Numbered from the stretch's first letter, positions 34,675 to 42,578 are shown. The stretch: 64,000 nucleotides of DNA from Gammaproteobacteria bacterium (GCA_016708925.1 JADJET010000009.1:62001-126000); one strand, 5' to 3'. The notes: a model not told the origin generated them from the letters alone. Program-made: numbers and translations.

Positions 34675-35912
34675 CCACTTTCGATTACGATTTCTTTGTC
34701 ATCGGTGCCGGCTCCGGCGGGGTGCGCGCGGCACGCCGGGCGGCGCACCATGGCGCACGGGTCGCCGTGGCCGAGGACAAGGCCCTGGGCGGCACCTGCG
34801 TCAATGTGGGCTGCGTGCCCAAGAAGCTGTTCGTCTACGCCGCCGAGTTCTCCGCTGAACGGAATTTACGAGAAATTACTGAAGGATTCCGGCGCAGAAA
34901 TCCTGACCGGCAGGGCGAGACTGATCGACCCCCACACCGTCGCCGTGGGCGATCGCCATTACCGCGCTCGCCACATCCTGATCGCCACCGGTGGTCGTCC
35001 TTTCCTGCCCGACATTCCCGGCCGCGCGCATGCGATCTGTTCGGACGAGGCGTTTTATCTGCCGAGACTGCCGGAGACCATCGTCATCGTCGGCGGGGGT
35101 TATATCGCCGTCGAGTTTGCAGGCATCTTCAATGGCCTGGGCGTGAAGACACATCTGGTCTACCGGGGCGATCTGTTCCTGCGCGGTTTCGACCAGGATG
35201 TGCGCGAGGCGCTGGCCACGGAGATGGGCAAGCGGGGCATCCAACTGCATTTCAATGAGGACATCGAACGCATCGATCCGACCGCCGATGGCTTTCGCGC
35301 GCGCCTCAAAAGTGGTGGCAACCTCGACGCGGGCCTGTTCATGTACGCCACCGGGCGCCGCGCCAACACCGAAGGGCTGGGGCTGGAGCGCACCAAGTGC
35401 GGCTCGACGCGCGCGGCGCCATTGAAGTCGATGCGGATTTTCGCACCGCCGAGCCCTCCATTTACGCGCTGGGCGATGTCATCGGACGGGTCGAACTGAC
35501 TCCGGTCGCCATCCGCGAAGCCATGGTGCTCACTGAAAACCTGTTTGGCGCGGGCGGGGCGGTGATGAGCTACGACAACATTCCGAGCGCGGTTTTCAGC
35601 CAGCCCAGTATCGGCAGCGTCGGTCTGACCGAAGCCCAGGCGCGTGAGCGGTATGCGAATGTGCGGATTTTCAAATCAAGTTTCCGTCCCATGAAAGCAA
35701 CCCTCGGCGGCGGCGACGAGCGCGCCCTCATGAAGCTCGTGGTCAATGGCGACGATGATCGGGTACTGGGCTGCCACATGCTGGGCGACCACGCCGGCGA
35801 GATCATCCAGGGTTTTGCGGTGGCGGTGCGGATGGGTGCCACCAAGGCGGATTTCGATCGCACCATCGGCATTCATCCGACGGCGGCGGAGGAATTTGTT
35901 ACCCTGAAATAG
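34671..35912 (+). pseudogene. gor: Glutathione-disulfide reductase, disrupted (internal deletion plus frameshift)
   Basis: N-terminus MTTFDYDFFVIGAGSGGVRA with redox motif GGTCVNVGCVPKK (C43, C48) is intact up to VYAAEFSA. At about 34848-34858 it joins LNGIYEKLLKDSG out of frame; about 30 codons normally present there are missing. The second frame carries GGRPFLPDIPG and VGGGYIAVEFAGIFNGLG. A further one-base loss at 35397 (AAGTG for AAGGTG) shifts into the last part (YALGDVIGRVELTPVA, HPTAAEEFVTLK). It would have reduced GSSG with NADPH. Coupled to cysG by an ATGA overlap. It lies next to the IS3 remnant. Confidence 0.88.
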
Positions 35913-35954
35913 CCGAGGGTAAAAGCCGTAGCTGGCACCGCTTACCCTGAAGAG

Positions 35955-36809
35955 GTGCTCCAGGGGGCCCGCAAGGCCGATCCGGAGTTGCGCCCGGACC
36001 GGGCCTAGCGGGACGATGCGCTGTGCGTCCAGATTCGGCGAGTCTGGGACGAGAACACGCAGGTGTACGGGGTGCGCAAGGTATGGAAGCAGTTGCTGCG
36101 GGAAGGCTGCCAGGTGGCGCGCTGCACGGTGGCGCGGCTGATGAAGCGGCTGGGGTTGGCGGGCGCGGTGCGCGGCAAGGTCGTGAAGACCACGCACAGC
36201 GACAAGGCGCAGCCGTGCCCGCTGGACCGGGTGAACCGGCAGTTCCAGGCGGATCGTCCGAACCAGCTGTGGGTCAGCGATTTCACCTACGTCTCGACCT
36301 GGGCGGGCTTCGTCTACGTGGCCTTCGTGGTGGACGTGTTCGCCCGACGCATCGTGGGCTGGAAGGTGTCCAGCACGGCCCGCACCGACTTCGTGCTCGA
36401 CGCGCTGGAGCAGGCACTGTACGCGCGGGGTCCAACGCAGGGCGGCCTGACCCGCCGCTCCGACCGCGGCGTGCAGTACGTCTCGATCCGCTACACCGAG
36501 CGGCTGGCCGAGGCCGGGATCGAGCCTTCGGTCGGCAGCGTCGGCGATTCCTACGACAACGCTCTCGCCGAGACGATCAACTGCCCGTACAAGGCTGAGT
36601 TGATCCACCGGCGTTCCTGGCCGAACCGCGAAGCGGTCGAACTGGCGACGCTCGAATGGGTCGATTGGTTCAAACACAAACGCCTGCTGGGGTCGATCGG
36701 CGACATTCCCCCTGCCGAAGCCGAAGTGGCTTACTATCAACAATCCCGTGAGCTCGCCATCGCGGCGTGACTCACAATAACGAGCTTCCGGGATTCCCGG
36801 GGCGGTTCA
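35955..36809 (+). mobile_element. IS3-family element remnant, 5'-truncated, right end intact
   Basis: Only the orfB part and the right end remain; orfA and the left end are missing, the element starting abruptly 40-50 bases after gor. The right terminal sequence, read inward from 36809, begins TGAACCGCCCCGGGAATC, the TG...CA-type end common in IS3 elements of proteobacteria. The Ubl-system genes begin 10 bases beyond this end. Confidence 0.8.
35961..36770 (+). pseudogene. IS3-family transposase OrfB, truncated and with an amber stop
   Basis: The readable part from 36009 has the integrase core DDE residues: LWVSDFTYVSTW (first Asp), FVVDVFARRIVGW (second Asp) and SVGDSYDNALAETINC (final Glu). 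An in-frame TAG at 36006-36008 sits where the family usually has Arg or Gln in a ...RPDRA-x-RDDAL context, and the upstream codons back to about 35961 (ARKADPELRPDRA) still match. The N-terminal third and orfA are absent, so this copy is inactive. Confidence 0.85.
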
Positions 36810-36818
36810 GGCAGATTC

Positions 36819-37571
36819 GTGGAAATTCTTGTTGTCATCTTTGTCGTCTGGGTACTGGTTTCGTGGCTCAAGGGAAGCTCCGGAGGGAGTTCCGGAAGTT
36901 CCTCCCCGCGACCCCCGTCCAGCTCTCGCCCACCCGAGCCACGGACCAAGCAGCCGCCGCCGAACACCTATCGACCTTCGAGCAGGTCAGCGACGAAACC
37001 CATCGACTTTGGCGCCGGCGGCGCCCGGCAAGGTTCTGCTCCCCGAGCGGAAGACCTGAGGGATATCAACGACGCTTTTACCGGCAGGCGTCTCGACCTT
37101 GCGCAGCCAATATTCGAGTGCGGGAACTGCCACGTCTTCTATCAAGAAGCGAGCATGGTGGTCCTCCGGGAGGCAAATGCCTCCAAGTGCATGGCGTGCG
37201 GCAGCTCGCAGCTCAGAAGGCACGGGAAGGGTGACTCGAACGCGGGGGCACGAAATCACACCCCTGGCGCAATCACACTGACCAACTATCGGGAATACAT
37301 CGGTCAGGTCGTGACCTTCAGTGGGTATGTCCACGAGGTGAAGCAGAGCCGCAGAGGCGTCGACTACGCCGTAATGTTTGAAGCGAAGTCGTGGACGAAG
37401 GGCCTGAAGATGGTGGCTTTTCGAGGCGGGGTTAAAAATCTCGGCGGCGGAACTAAGCTCAAGAGCTACGCAGGCAAGACCCTGACCATTCGAGGACTGC
37501 TCATCAATGACAAGACCTTTGGGCCAGAAATCATCGTAGATGATCCCGCAATGATTTTGAGGGTGTCGTAA
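36819..37571 (+). CDS. Membrane-anchored zinc-ribbon/OB-fold protein of the Ubl island
   Basis: 250 residues from a GTG (36819) only 10 bases after the IS3 end, so its native promoter has probably been lost or replaced. Order: one N-terminal membrane segment (about 2-17), a Ser/Pro-rich low-complexity linker (about 19-60), a zinc ribbon with C101/C104 and C124/C127 (CGNC, CMAC), and a C-terminal OB-fold-like domain (about 152-250; IGQVVTFSGYVHEVKQSRRG, GKTLTIRGLL) of the nucleic-acid-binding type. I do not recognise a named family for the whole chain. The stop overlaps the J-domain start (TAATG). It could be a sensor, effector or anchor for the system; this is inference. Confidence 0.75.
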   Translation: MEILVVIFVVWVLVSWLKGSSGGSSGSSSPRPPSSSRPPEPRTKQPPPNTYRPSSRSATKPIDFGAGGARQGSAPRAEDLRDINDAFTGRRLDLAQPIFECGNCHVFYQEASMVVLREANASKCMACGSSQLRRHGKGDSNAGARNHTPGAITLTNYREYIGQVVTFSGYVHEVKQSRRGVDYAVMFEAKSWTKGLKMVAFRGGVKNLGGGTKLKSYAGKTLTIRGLLINDKTFGPEIIVDDPAMILRVS

Positions 37572-37825
37572 TGAAATGGAAAAACATCCCAAATACATAT
37601 CAAGACAGGGTCGCAGCATTGAGAGTTCTGCTAACCGAGGACCCGTTCGCTGTCTTGGGGACTAGCTCGACAGCCAGTAACGATGAAGTTCGACTGGCGT
37701 ATCGCAAGAAGGTCCGTGCATACCACCCGGACCGCCAAGACGAATTTGTCCGGCTTCACGCCCAAGAAGTCATCAAGATAGTTAACGCTGCTTACGAACA
37801 CATTTGTCGCGTTCGAGGGATGTAA
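37571..37825 (+). CDS. Small J-domain (DnaJ-like) protein
   Basis: 84 residues. The whole protein is about one J domain: DPFAVLGTSSTASNDEVRLA, then YRKKVRAYHPDRQ with the HPD motif (52-54) needed to stimulate Hsp70 ATPase, then the last helix (VIKIVNAAYEHI). No Gly/Phe or zinc-finger regions. It overlaps both neighbours by one base (TAATG), so it is clearly part of the operon. It may bring DnaK to the conjugation machinery or its targets; that role is inference. Confidence 0.85.
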   Translation: MKWKNIPNTYQDRVAALRVLLTEDPFAVLGTSSTASNDEVRLAYRKKVRAYHPDRQDEFVRLHAQEVIKIVNAAYEHICRVRGM

Positions 37826-38934
37826 TGGAACGATATCTTCGTCACGACCTAATCGATTGGTTCGACCAAGAGCATTTGAAGAGGGCGCACGCGCTCGTTG
37901 TGGGTGCCGGCGCGGTGGGGAATGAGGTAATAAAAAACCTGACCTTGCTTGGTGTTGGCGCAATCACAGTTATTGACTTCGACAGCATCGAAATTCACAA
38001 CCTGACACGAAGCGTTCTTTTCAGCGAGAACGATATCGGGAGATACAAGGCCGATGTTGCGGCCGAGGGAGCGCGAAGACTCGACCCAAACTGTCAGGTC
38101 AAATCAATTGTTGGCGATATTTGGGATTCCATAGACTTCGCCACGCTTCGCACTTGTACCGTTGTCTTCTCTTGTGTCGATGGATTCATGGCACGCATTA
38201 GAATTAACCAGCTTTGCAACCTTCTTGGCGTGGATCTCATTAACGCCGGAATTGATTCCCGCTTCGTGTCTGCGGAAATTTTTCCTTTCATGAGGGACCC
38301 AGATGCGGGGTGTTATGAGTGCACCCTTCCTCCTTCCGTATACCAGCGCATCTCCGAGAGATTCTCATGCGGCTGGTTGCGCAAGGTCGCATTCGAAGAG
38401 AAGAAAGTACCAACAACTGCAATAACGGCCAGCTTTGCGGGTGCCCTCGCAACCTCATTATTCCTGTACTCCTTCCGGGACGACGTAGAATCTGGCGCTC
38501 GACGCGCCTTCCTCGACACGGTCACTTTGGCTACGTCGGTGATATCTCTTCCGAAGGACTCAATGTGCGCGTGCTGTGGCAGTCGGCAAAAGGAGCAGGT
38601 GACGCTGAAGGCGAAGCGTTCCATCGATGGAATTCTTGCCGACATCTTGCCGATGCCTGACGCGGTGGTGACCGTCAGCGACCCTATATTGGTTTCGTGG
38701 GACATCATGAATTGCTCGACTTGCGGTCCGACCCGAGAAGTAGTCTTCGCTTTGGCGTCGGATTTCTCTGATGCCGACACTTCTTGCAATCGTTGCGGCC
38801 TAATGCAACGGCTGGCGAACATTCGTGACCAGTTTACAATGGAGGAGCTTTCCGAGTTCCGAGGCAAGAACCTTCCCGGGAAATTCGTTACAGCCATTAG
38901 TGGCGACACGCAAATCTTGATTGAGCCTATTTGA
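37825..38934 (+). CDS. E1-like (ThiF/MoeB-type) ubiquitin-like-protein activating enzyme
   Basis: 369 residues from ATG 37825. ThiF-family adenylating domain: nucleotide loop VVGAGAVGNEVIKNL (GAGAVG 27-32), acidic VIDFDSIEIHNLTR with Arg62, Lys75, and Asp119 in FSCVDG, the residues that bind ATP-Mg in E1 enzymes. Zinc-type cysteines CYEC (163-166) and CACC follow; a further CSTC/CNRC pair lies in the C-terminal part, so this chain has an extra zinc module. It should adenylate the C-terminal Gly of the Ubl encoded next and pass it to E2 through a cysteine that I cannot identify with certainty. Confidence 0.9.
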   Translation: MERYLRHDLIDWFDQEHLKRAHALVVGAGAVGNEVIKNLTLLGVGAITVIDFDSIEIHNLTRSVLFSENDIGRYKADVAAEGARRLDPNCQVKSIVGDIWDSIDFATLRTCTVVFSCVDGFMARIRINQLCNLLGVDLINAGIDSRFVSAEIFPFMRDPDAGCYECTLPPSVYQRISERFSCGWLRKVAFEEKKVPTTAITASFAGALATSLFLYSFRDDVESGARRAFLDTVTLATSVISLPKDSMCACCGSRQKEQVTLKAKRSIDGILADILPMPDAVVTVSDPILVSWDIMNCSTCGPTREVVFALASDFSDADTSCNRCGLMQRLANIRDQFTMEELSEFRGKNLPGKFVTAISGDTQILIEPI

Positions 38935-38945
38935 CGGAGAGAAAA

Positions 38946-39197
38946 ATGAGTGAAGTTAGCGTAATTATTCGCACCGCAGACCAGACCCGAAAGGCCGAAG
39001 TTTCGCTACCGGGTTCGCATACTGGCGCGGATGTGATTCAAGCGGCAGTTGATAACTGGTCTCTTCCCAAAGACACCGACTACTCGCTGGTGAACACCCG
39101 CCTTGCCAAGCCAATTCAGCCAGCGATCGCTCTTGATACACAGGGCATCCAGAACGGTGACATTCTGGAAGTTCAGCCCATGCTCGTTGCAGGTTGA
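38946..39197 (+). CDS. Small ubiquitin-like (EsaB/YukD-like beta-grasp) protein
   Basis: 83 residues from ATG 38946, with ACGGAGAG 7 bases upstream. Predicted beta-grasp: two N-terminal strands (VSVIIRTADQTRKAEVSL), a helix (TGADVIQAAVDNW), then short strands and a final ILEVQPML strand. The chain ends in -VAG, i.e. a bare C-terminal Gly suited to activation without processing. The fold call rests on pattern and on its place between E1 and E2 genes, where such systems carry their modifier. Confidence 0.82.
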   Translation: MSEVSVIIRTADQTRKAEVSLPGSHTGADVIQAAVDNWSLPKDTDYSLVNTRLAKPIQPAIALDTQGIQNGDILEVQPMLVAG

Positions 39198-39203
39198 CAA
39201 ACC

Positions 39204-39854
39204 ATGAGCGCATTCAATGCACGGCGAGAGGAAGACGTTGCAAAACTCAAAGCATTGGAGCTGGCCACTCATGGACGCATCCGGGTGGTCGGGCACTCAG
39301 GAAGCCCCATCTCAAAGATTACGCTGAAGTTTTTGGTGCGTACCGCAGGGGATGACAAGTACCCTGTGAAAACAATTTCAGAGGTGGATGCCGCTATCCA
39401 GCTTGGCGCTAGATATCCCTTTGAAGAACCGGCCGTTTCGATTTCGACGAAAGTATTCAATCCAAACATCTACACAAGCGGGAGGGTTTGCCTCGGGTCA
39501 AAATGGATTGCTACGGAATATCTCGACCTGCTTGCGCAACGGCTCTTTAAGATTCTTGCATTCGACGAAGGCATCATTAACACGTCATCTGCGGCGAATG
39601 GCGATGCGGCGAGATGGTACATCAGAGCAAGGACCTCACGCCCCAGCGACTTCCCTAGCGATTCTTTGCTTACGTCGAGCGGAACTCAGAAGCCAACAAT
39701 GAGCTGGACGGACAAGAGCACTGTTACCTCCACCGCAATTGAACGTGTAGTGGCCGCGTGCCCGCATTGCCGCACCAATTTGAGGATTCCTGCTGGCAAG
39801 GCCGGAAGTATTACTTGCCCTAGCTGCAACAAATCTTTCCCGGCCCGCACATGA
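39204..39854 (+). CDS. E2-like (UBC-fold) conjugating enzyme with C-terminal zinc ribbon
   Basis: 216 residues. UBC core: GARYPFEEPAVSISTKVFNP with the YPFxxP turn and FNPN in place of the HPN motif, the catalytic cysteine C96 in SGRVCLGS, a trailing Trp (KWIATEYL), and the last helices (LLAQRLFKILAFDE, SSAANGDAARWY). This is the prokaryotic E2 pattern. After a Ser/Thr-rich linker comes a zinc ribbon with ACPHCRTNLRIPAG and TCPSCNKSF, possibly a target- or nucleic-acid-binding module. Six bases separate it from the Ubl gene, and its stop overlaps the JAB start (ATGA). Confidence 0.9.
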   Translation: MSAFNARREEDVAKLKALELATHGRIRVVGHSGSPISKITLKFLVRTAGDDKYPVKTISEVDAAIQLGARYPFEEPAVSISTKVFNPNIYTSGRVCLGSKWIATEYLDLLAQRLFKILAFDEGIINTSSAANGDAARWYIRARTSRPSDFPSDSLLTSSGTQKPTMSWTDKSTVTSTAIERVVAACPHCRTNLRIPAGKAGSITCPSCNKSFPART

Positions 39855-40438
39855 TTCAGTGGAAGGCAGTTCAGCCTGATTGCATGGCGAAAGACTTAGC
39901 TGGCGCATTGGCTCGGCTGTCGTTCGTTGACGCTATGGCAATAACCGCGACGCTCCTGAAGGGGCCTCTGGTTTTTTTGAGCCGGAGGCAAAAGCGGCGA
40001 TACGCAATCACGTGTCGGCGCGACGCGAAGAGAGCGGCGGCCTTCTGCTTGGGCAGGCTTTTGTGCCAAGCTACCTGACCACCAGTTCAGTTCCCAGTGG
40101 TAATCATTTTGAAGGCAGTTCCATCCCATGAATACTACGGGACCAGCGTTTCCCTTCATATGGGACCATCCGTCTGGGAGTCAGTCAGAACAGAAGTCGG
40201 CCTCCTCGTCGTTGGCTGGTTTCATAGCCATCCGAATCTTGGTGCTTTTTTCAGCGGTACCGACAGGAAGACCCAGAGAGAGTTCTTCTACCATGAATAT
40301 TCGATTGGATACGTAGTGGACCCCGTCCACGACGACCACGCTTATTTCATTGGCGAAGAATCCTCGCAGGTTTCCCGCGAGCAGGTCCTGGATGTGTCGG
40401 CCCGCCTCGCCTCAGAGGCCATGAGTCGGTGCAAGTGA
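39851..40438 (+). pseudogene. JAB/JAMM-type Ubl isopeptidase, split by two compensating indels
   Basis: Three frame segments together give one MPN/JAB domain. Frame 1 runs 39851 to about 39975. At the T7 run 39972-39978 one T is missing, and the reading shifts to VFFEPEAKAAIRN and REESGGLLLGQAF, which carries the catalytic Glu (40030-40032). At the CCC of 40125-40127 one extra base restores frame 1: HEYYGTSVSLH, then GWFHSHPNLGAFFSGTD, the zinc-binding HxHPx6SxxD signature (His at 40223 and 40229, Asp at 40262). All metal and catalytic residues are present, so the protein would be active if the frame were continuous. It should remove the Ubl from targets. Confidence 0.82.
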
Positions 40439-40575
40439 TAAGTCGTCATGCCTGTCTAGTGTGTCCCTAGCCCGCGCAATATCGGCATCAACATCAACCA
40501 GAGAACGCCGCTGAGCATCGTGCTCAAGGTGGGCATATCTATGGGTTGTTGCCACTTGTGTGACCCATCCTCTTG
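40412..40575 (-). pseudogene. Tyrosine recombinase/integrase, C-terminal remnant
   Basis: Read on the minus strand, the frame ending at the TGA complementary to 40412-40414 gives VTQVATTHRYAHLEHD, with the TxRYAHL box that carries the nucleophilic Tyr of phage-type integrases, then an Arg/Ala/Asp-rich tail usual for their C-termini. A MGHT that should precede this box lies one frame off (40560-40570), and everything upstream is lost. Too short for a functional enzyme; overlaps the end of the JAB gene by 27 bases. Confidence 0.55.
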
Positions 40576-40605
40576 CCCGCCGCGTGCAGCAGGCAAGAGG
40601 ATGGG
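40564..40605. repeat. Perfect 14-base inverted repeat at a remnant junction
   Basis: CCCATCCTCTTGCC (40564-40577) and its exact complement (40592-40605) are separated by 14 bases. It lies exactly between the integrase and helicase remnants, so it may mark a rearrangement or be a recombination-site fragment; a hairpin terminator is less likely without T tracts. Confidence 0.75.
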
Positions 40606-40607
40606 AA

Positions 40608-41046
40608 CGCTATGGGATGGTTGTTTCGTCACAGGCTGAGCGTCTCAAGCCCCACGCTATAGACGTGCGCGTAAAGACCGATCCGGTAAAATGGTTTCTC
40701 GAGGGGAAGGAAGACACACGTTCGTCGTATCATTTGGAAGATGTTGCCACGGAGTTTCAGGTTCAGGGTTTGGAGTTAGATTGGGCCTGCATTGTGTGGG
40801 ATGGCGACCTACGCTTTAGCCATGGACGCTGGGCTTACCATCAGTTTCGCGGCTCTCGTTGGAACCGTGTCAACAAGGCCGAGCGTCAGCGCTACCTTGA
40901 AAATGCATATCGCGTACTCCTCACGCGGGCGCGACAGGGCATGGTTTTGGTAGTTCCGCACGGAGATGACGACGACCCAACTAGCTCTCGCGAGTTCTAC
41001 GATCCAACGTACTGCTACCTAAGGTCGTTAGGCCTACAAGAAATCC
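40608..41046 (+). pseudogene. DUF2075 (Schlafen-group-like) helicase, C-terminal remnant
   Basis: About 146 codons match the end of DUF2075 DNA/RNA helicase-like proteins: SSQAERLKPHAIDVRV, DPVKWFLEGKEDTRSSYHLE, ATEFQVQGLELDWACIVWD, and ENAYRVLLTRARQGMVLVV, the superfamily 1 C-terminal motifs V/VI. The N-terminal nuclease-like and Walker A parts are missing, and after about 41046 the frame runs on as unrelated sequence to 41378. Such helicases are common in defence islands. Broken gene. Confidence 0.8.
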
Positions 41047-41231
41047 GACATCACTGGTGCGCGCAGGCGTCATTTTTCCTACAGATAGCGGCAACCAATA
41101 TTGTTCCGGTGATGTTCAGGACCTCGCCAACGCGTCCCGCGAACATGGCCACCGATTTCACCGGTTCAGTCGGCAAGCCGGAAACTGAGGACTGTCTTCA
41201 ACAGCTTTGCCAAACGCGGAATGCCGCAAAT

Positions 41232-41261
41232 GAACAAGGCCACCCGTGGGTGGCCTTGTTC
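41232..41261 (-). terminator. Perfect 14-bp hairpin, likely terminator of the alcohol dehydrogenase gene
   Basis: GAACAAGGCCACCC pairs perfectly with its complement around a 2-base spacer. It lies 32 bases past the end of the minus-strand dehydrogenase gene and is followed on that strand by ATTTGC. It also marks the right border of the foreign, lower-GC stretch. Confidence 0.7.
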
Positions 41262-41293
41262 GTTGTGCTGTCGTTTGAGGCTGTCGGCAACCA

Positions 41294-42397
41294 TCATTTG
41301 CCGTGCAGGATCACCCCACGGATGTTGCGGCCGGCGACCATGTCGTCGAAGCCCTGGTGGACTTCCTCGATCTTGTAGGTGCGCGACTGCATGCGGTCGA
41401 GGTCGAGCTGTCCGGTCTCGTAAAAGCCGAGCAGCGTCTCGAAGTCCACCTTGGCGTTGGTGCTGCCGTAGATACAGCCGCAGACTTTCTTGGCGGACAG
41501 CGCCATTTCGAGGCCGCTGAACTTGTATTCTTCGGTCGCGCCGGGTGCGCCCACCAGGCAGCAGGTGCCGCCGCGCCGGGTCGCCGCATAGGCTTGCGCC
41601 ACAACCGACGGAATGCCGATGACTTCGAAGGCGTAGTCCACGCCGATGCCGCCGGTGATTTCCATGATCTGGGCCACCGGATCCTTGCCCGCGTTGACCG
41701 TGTGGGTGGCGCCGAAATCACGCGCGGCTTCCAGCTTGGCGTCGTTGAGATCGACCGCGATCAGCGGATTGGCGCCCGCGATCTTCGCGCCCTGCAGGGC
41801 GGACAGGCCGACGCCGCCGCAGCCGAACACCGCCACGCTGCTGCCCGGCTGCACCTTGGCGGTGTTGAGCGCGGCGCCGGCGCCGGTCATCACCCCACAG
41901 CCGACCAGGGCCGCGGCGCTAAGGCTGTATTTCTTCTTGATCGGTACCACGCACATGGCGGGGCATACGACCTGCTCGGCCATGTTGCCCAGCGCGGCAA
42001 AGGAGCCGATGTATTTGCCGTTGAGTTTCACACGGCTGGTGCCATCGGGCTGCATGCCGCTGAACAGGTCGGTTGCGGTGCACAGCCAGGGTTCCTGGTG
42101 TTCGCAGAAATGGCAGGTGCCGCACATGGGGATGAACGAGGTGATGACGTGGTCGCCGACTTTCACGTTGGTGACGTTGGCGCCGATTTCCTCGACCACG
42201 CCGGCGCCTTCATGGCCCAGCACGATGGGCATGGGCATCGGCAGCTTGCCGTTGATCACCGACAGGTCCGACATGCACAGCCCGGTCGCGGCCATGCGGA
42301 TGCGCACTTCGTTGGCTTTTGGTGGATCCAGCTCGATTTCCTGTACGGAGTACTCGTTTTTCGCGGTGAGCACCACGGCTTTAACTTTGATGGTCAT
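41294..42397 (-). CDS. Zinc-dependent medium-chain alcohol dehydrogenase
   Basis: 367 residues. Catalytic zinc ligands in GLCMSDLSV and GHEGAGVVEEIG, structural zinc cysteines CGTCHFCEHQEPWLC, and the NAD-binding VFGCGGVGLSALQGAKIAGA. The long form with the four-cysteine lobe resembles class III / NDMA-type bacterial alcohol dehydrogenases; oxidation of an alcohol or formaldehyde-type adduct is likely, but the substrate is unknown. It is the first chromosomal gene after the island. Confidence 0.9.
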   Translation of the reverse strand: MTIKVKAVVLTAKNEYSVQEIELDPPKANEVRIRMAATGLCMSDLSVINGKLPMPMPIVLGHEGAGVVEEIGANVTNVKVGDHVITSFIPMCGTCHFCEHQEPWLCTATDLFSGMQPDGTSRVKLNGKYIGSFAALGNMAEQVVCPAMCVVPIKKKYSLSAAALVGCGVMTGAGAALNTAKVQPGSSVAVFGCGGVGLSALQGAKIAGANPLIAVDLNDAKLEAARDFGATHTVNAGKDPVAQIMEITGGIGVDYAFEVIGIPSVVAQAYAATRRGGTCCLVGAPGATEEYKFSGLEMALSAKKVCGCIYGSTNAKVDFETLLGFYETGQLDLDRMQSRTYKIEEVHQGFDDMVAGRNIRGVILHGK

Positions 42398-42578
42398 AGC
42401 ATCCTCGGCGGGTCAGACTTGGGGTGGAGTCGGGTAGGTAATTTTCTTATGGCAACCTCTCCGCGCATTGCCACGGGATACTGGTATATCCATCCCGTGG
42501 GTGGCGGCAGCGTCGTGCGGAATGATACACGCCCGGACGCCGCCGGATAACCTGAACCGGTGCGGTGGCGCCAGACCA

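Noticed and set aside
35961..36770. Active IS3 transposase using the usual orfA-orfB frameshift
   Set aside because: orfA and the left end are absent and an amber codon interrupts orfB.
39960..40130. Programmed frameshifting in the JAB gene at the T7 run
   Set aside because: A second, opposite shift at CCC would also be needed, and the first frame gives no meaningful product; homopolymer indels are simpler. A phase-variable T tract cannot be fully excluded.
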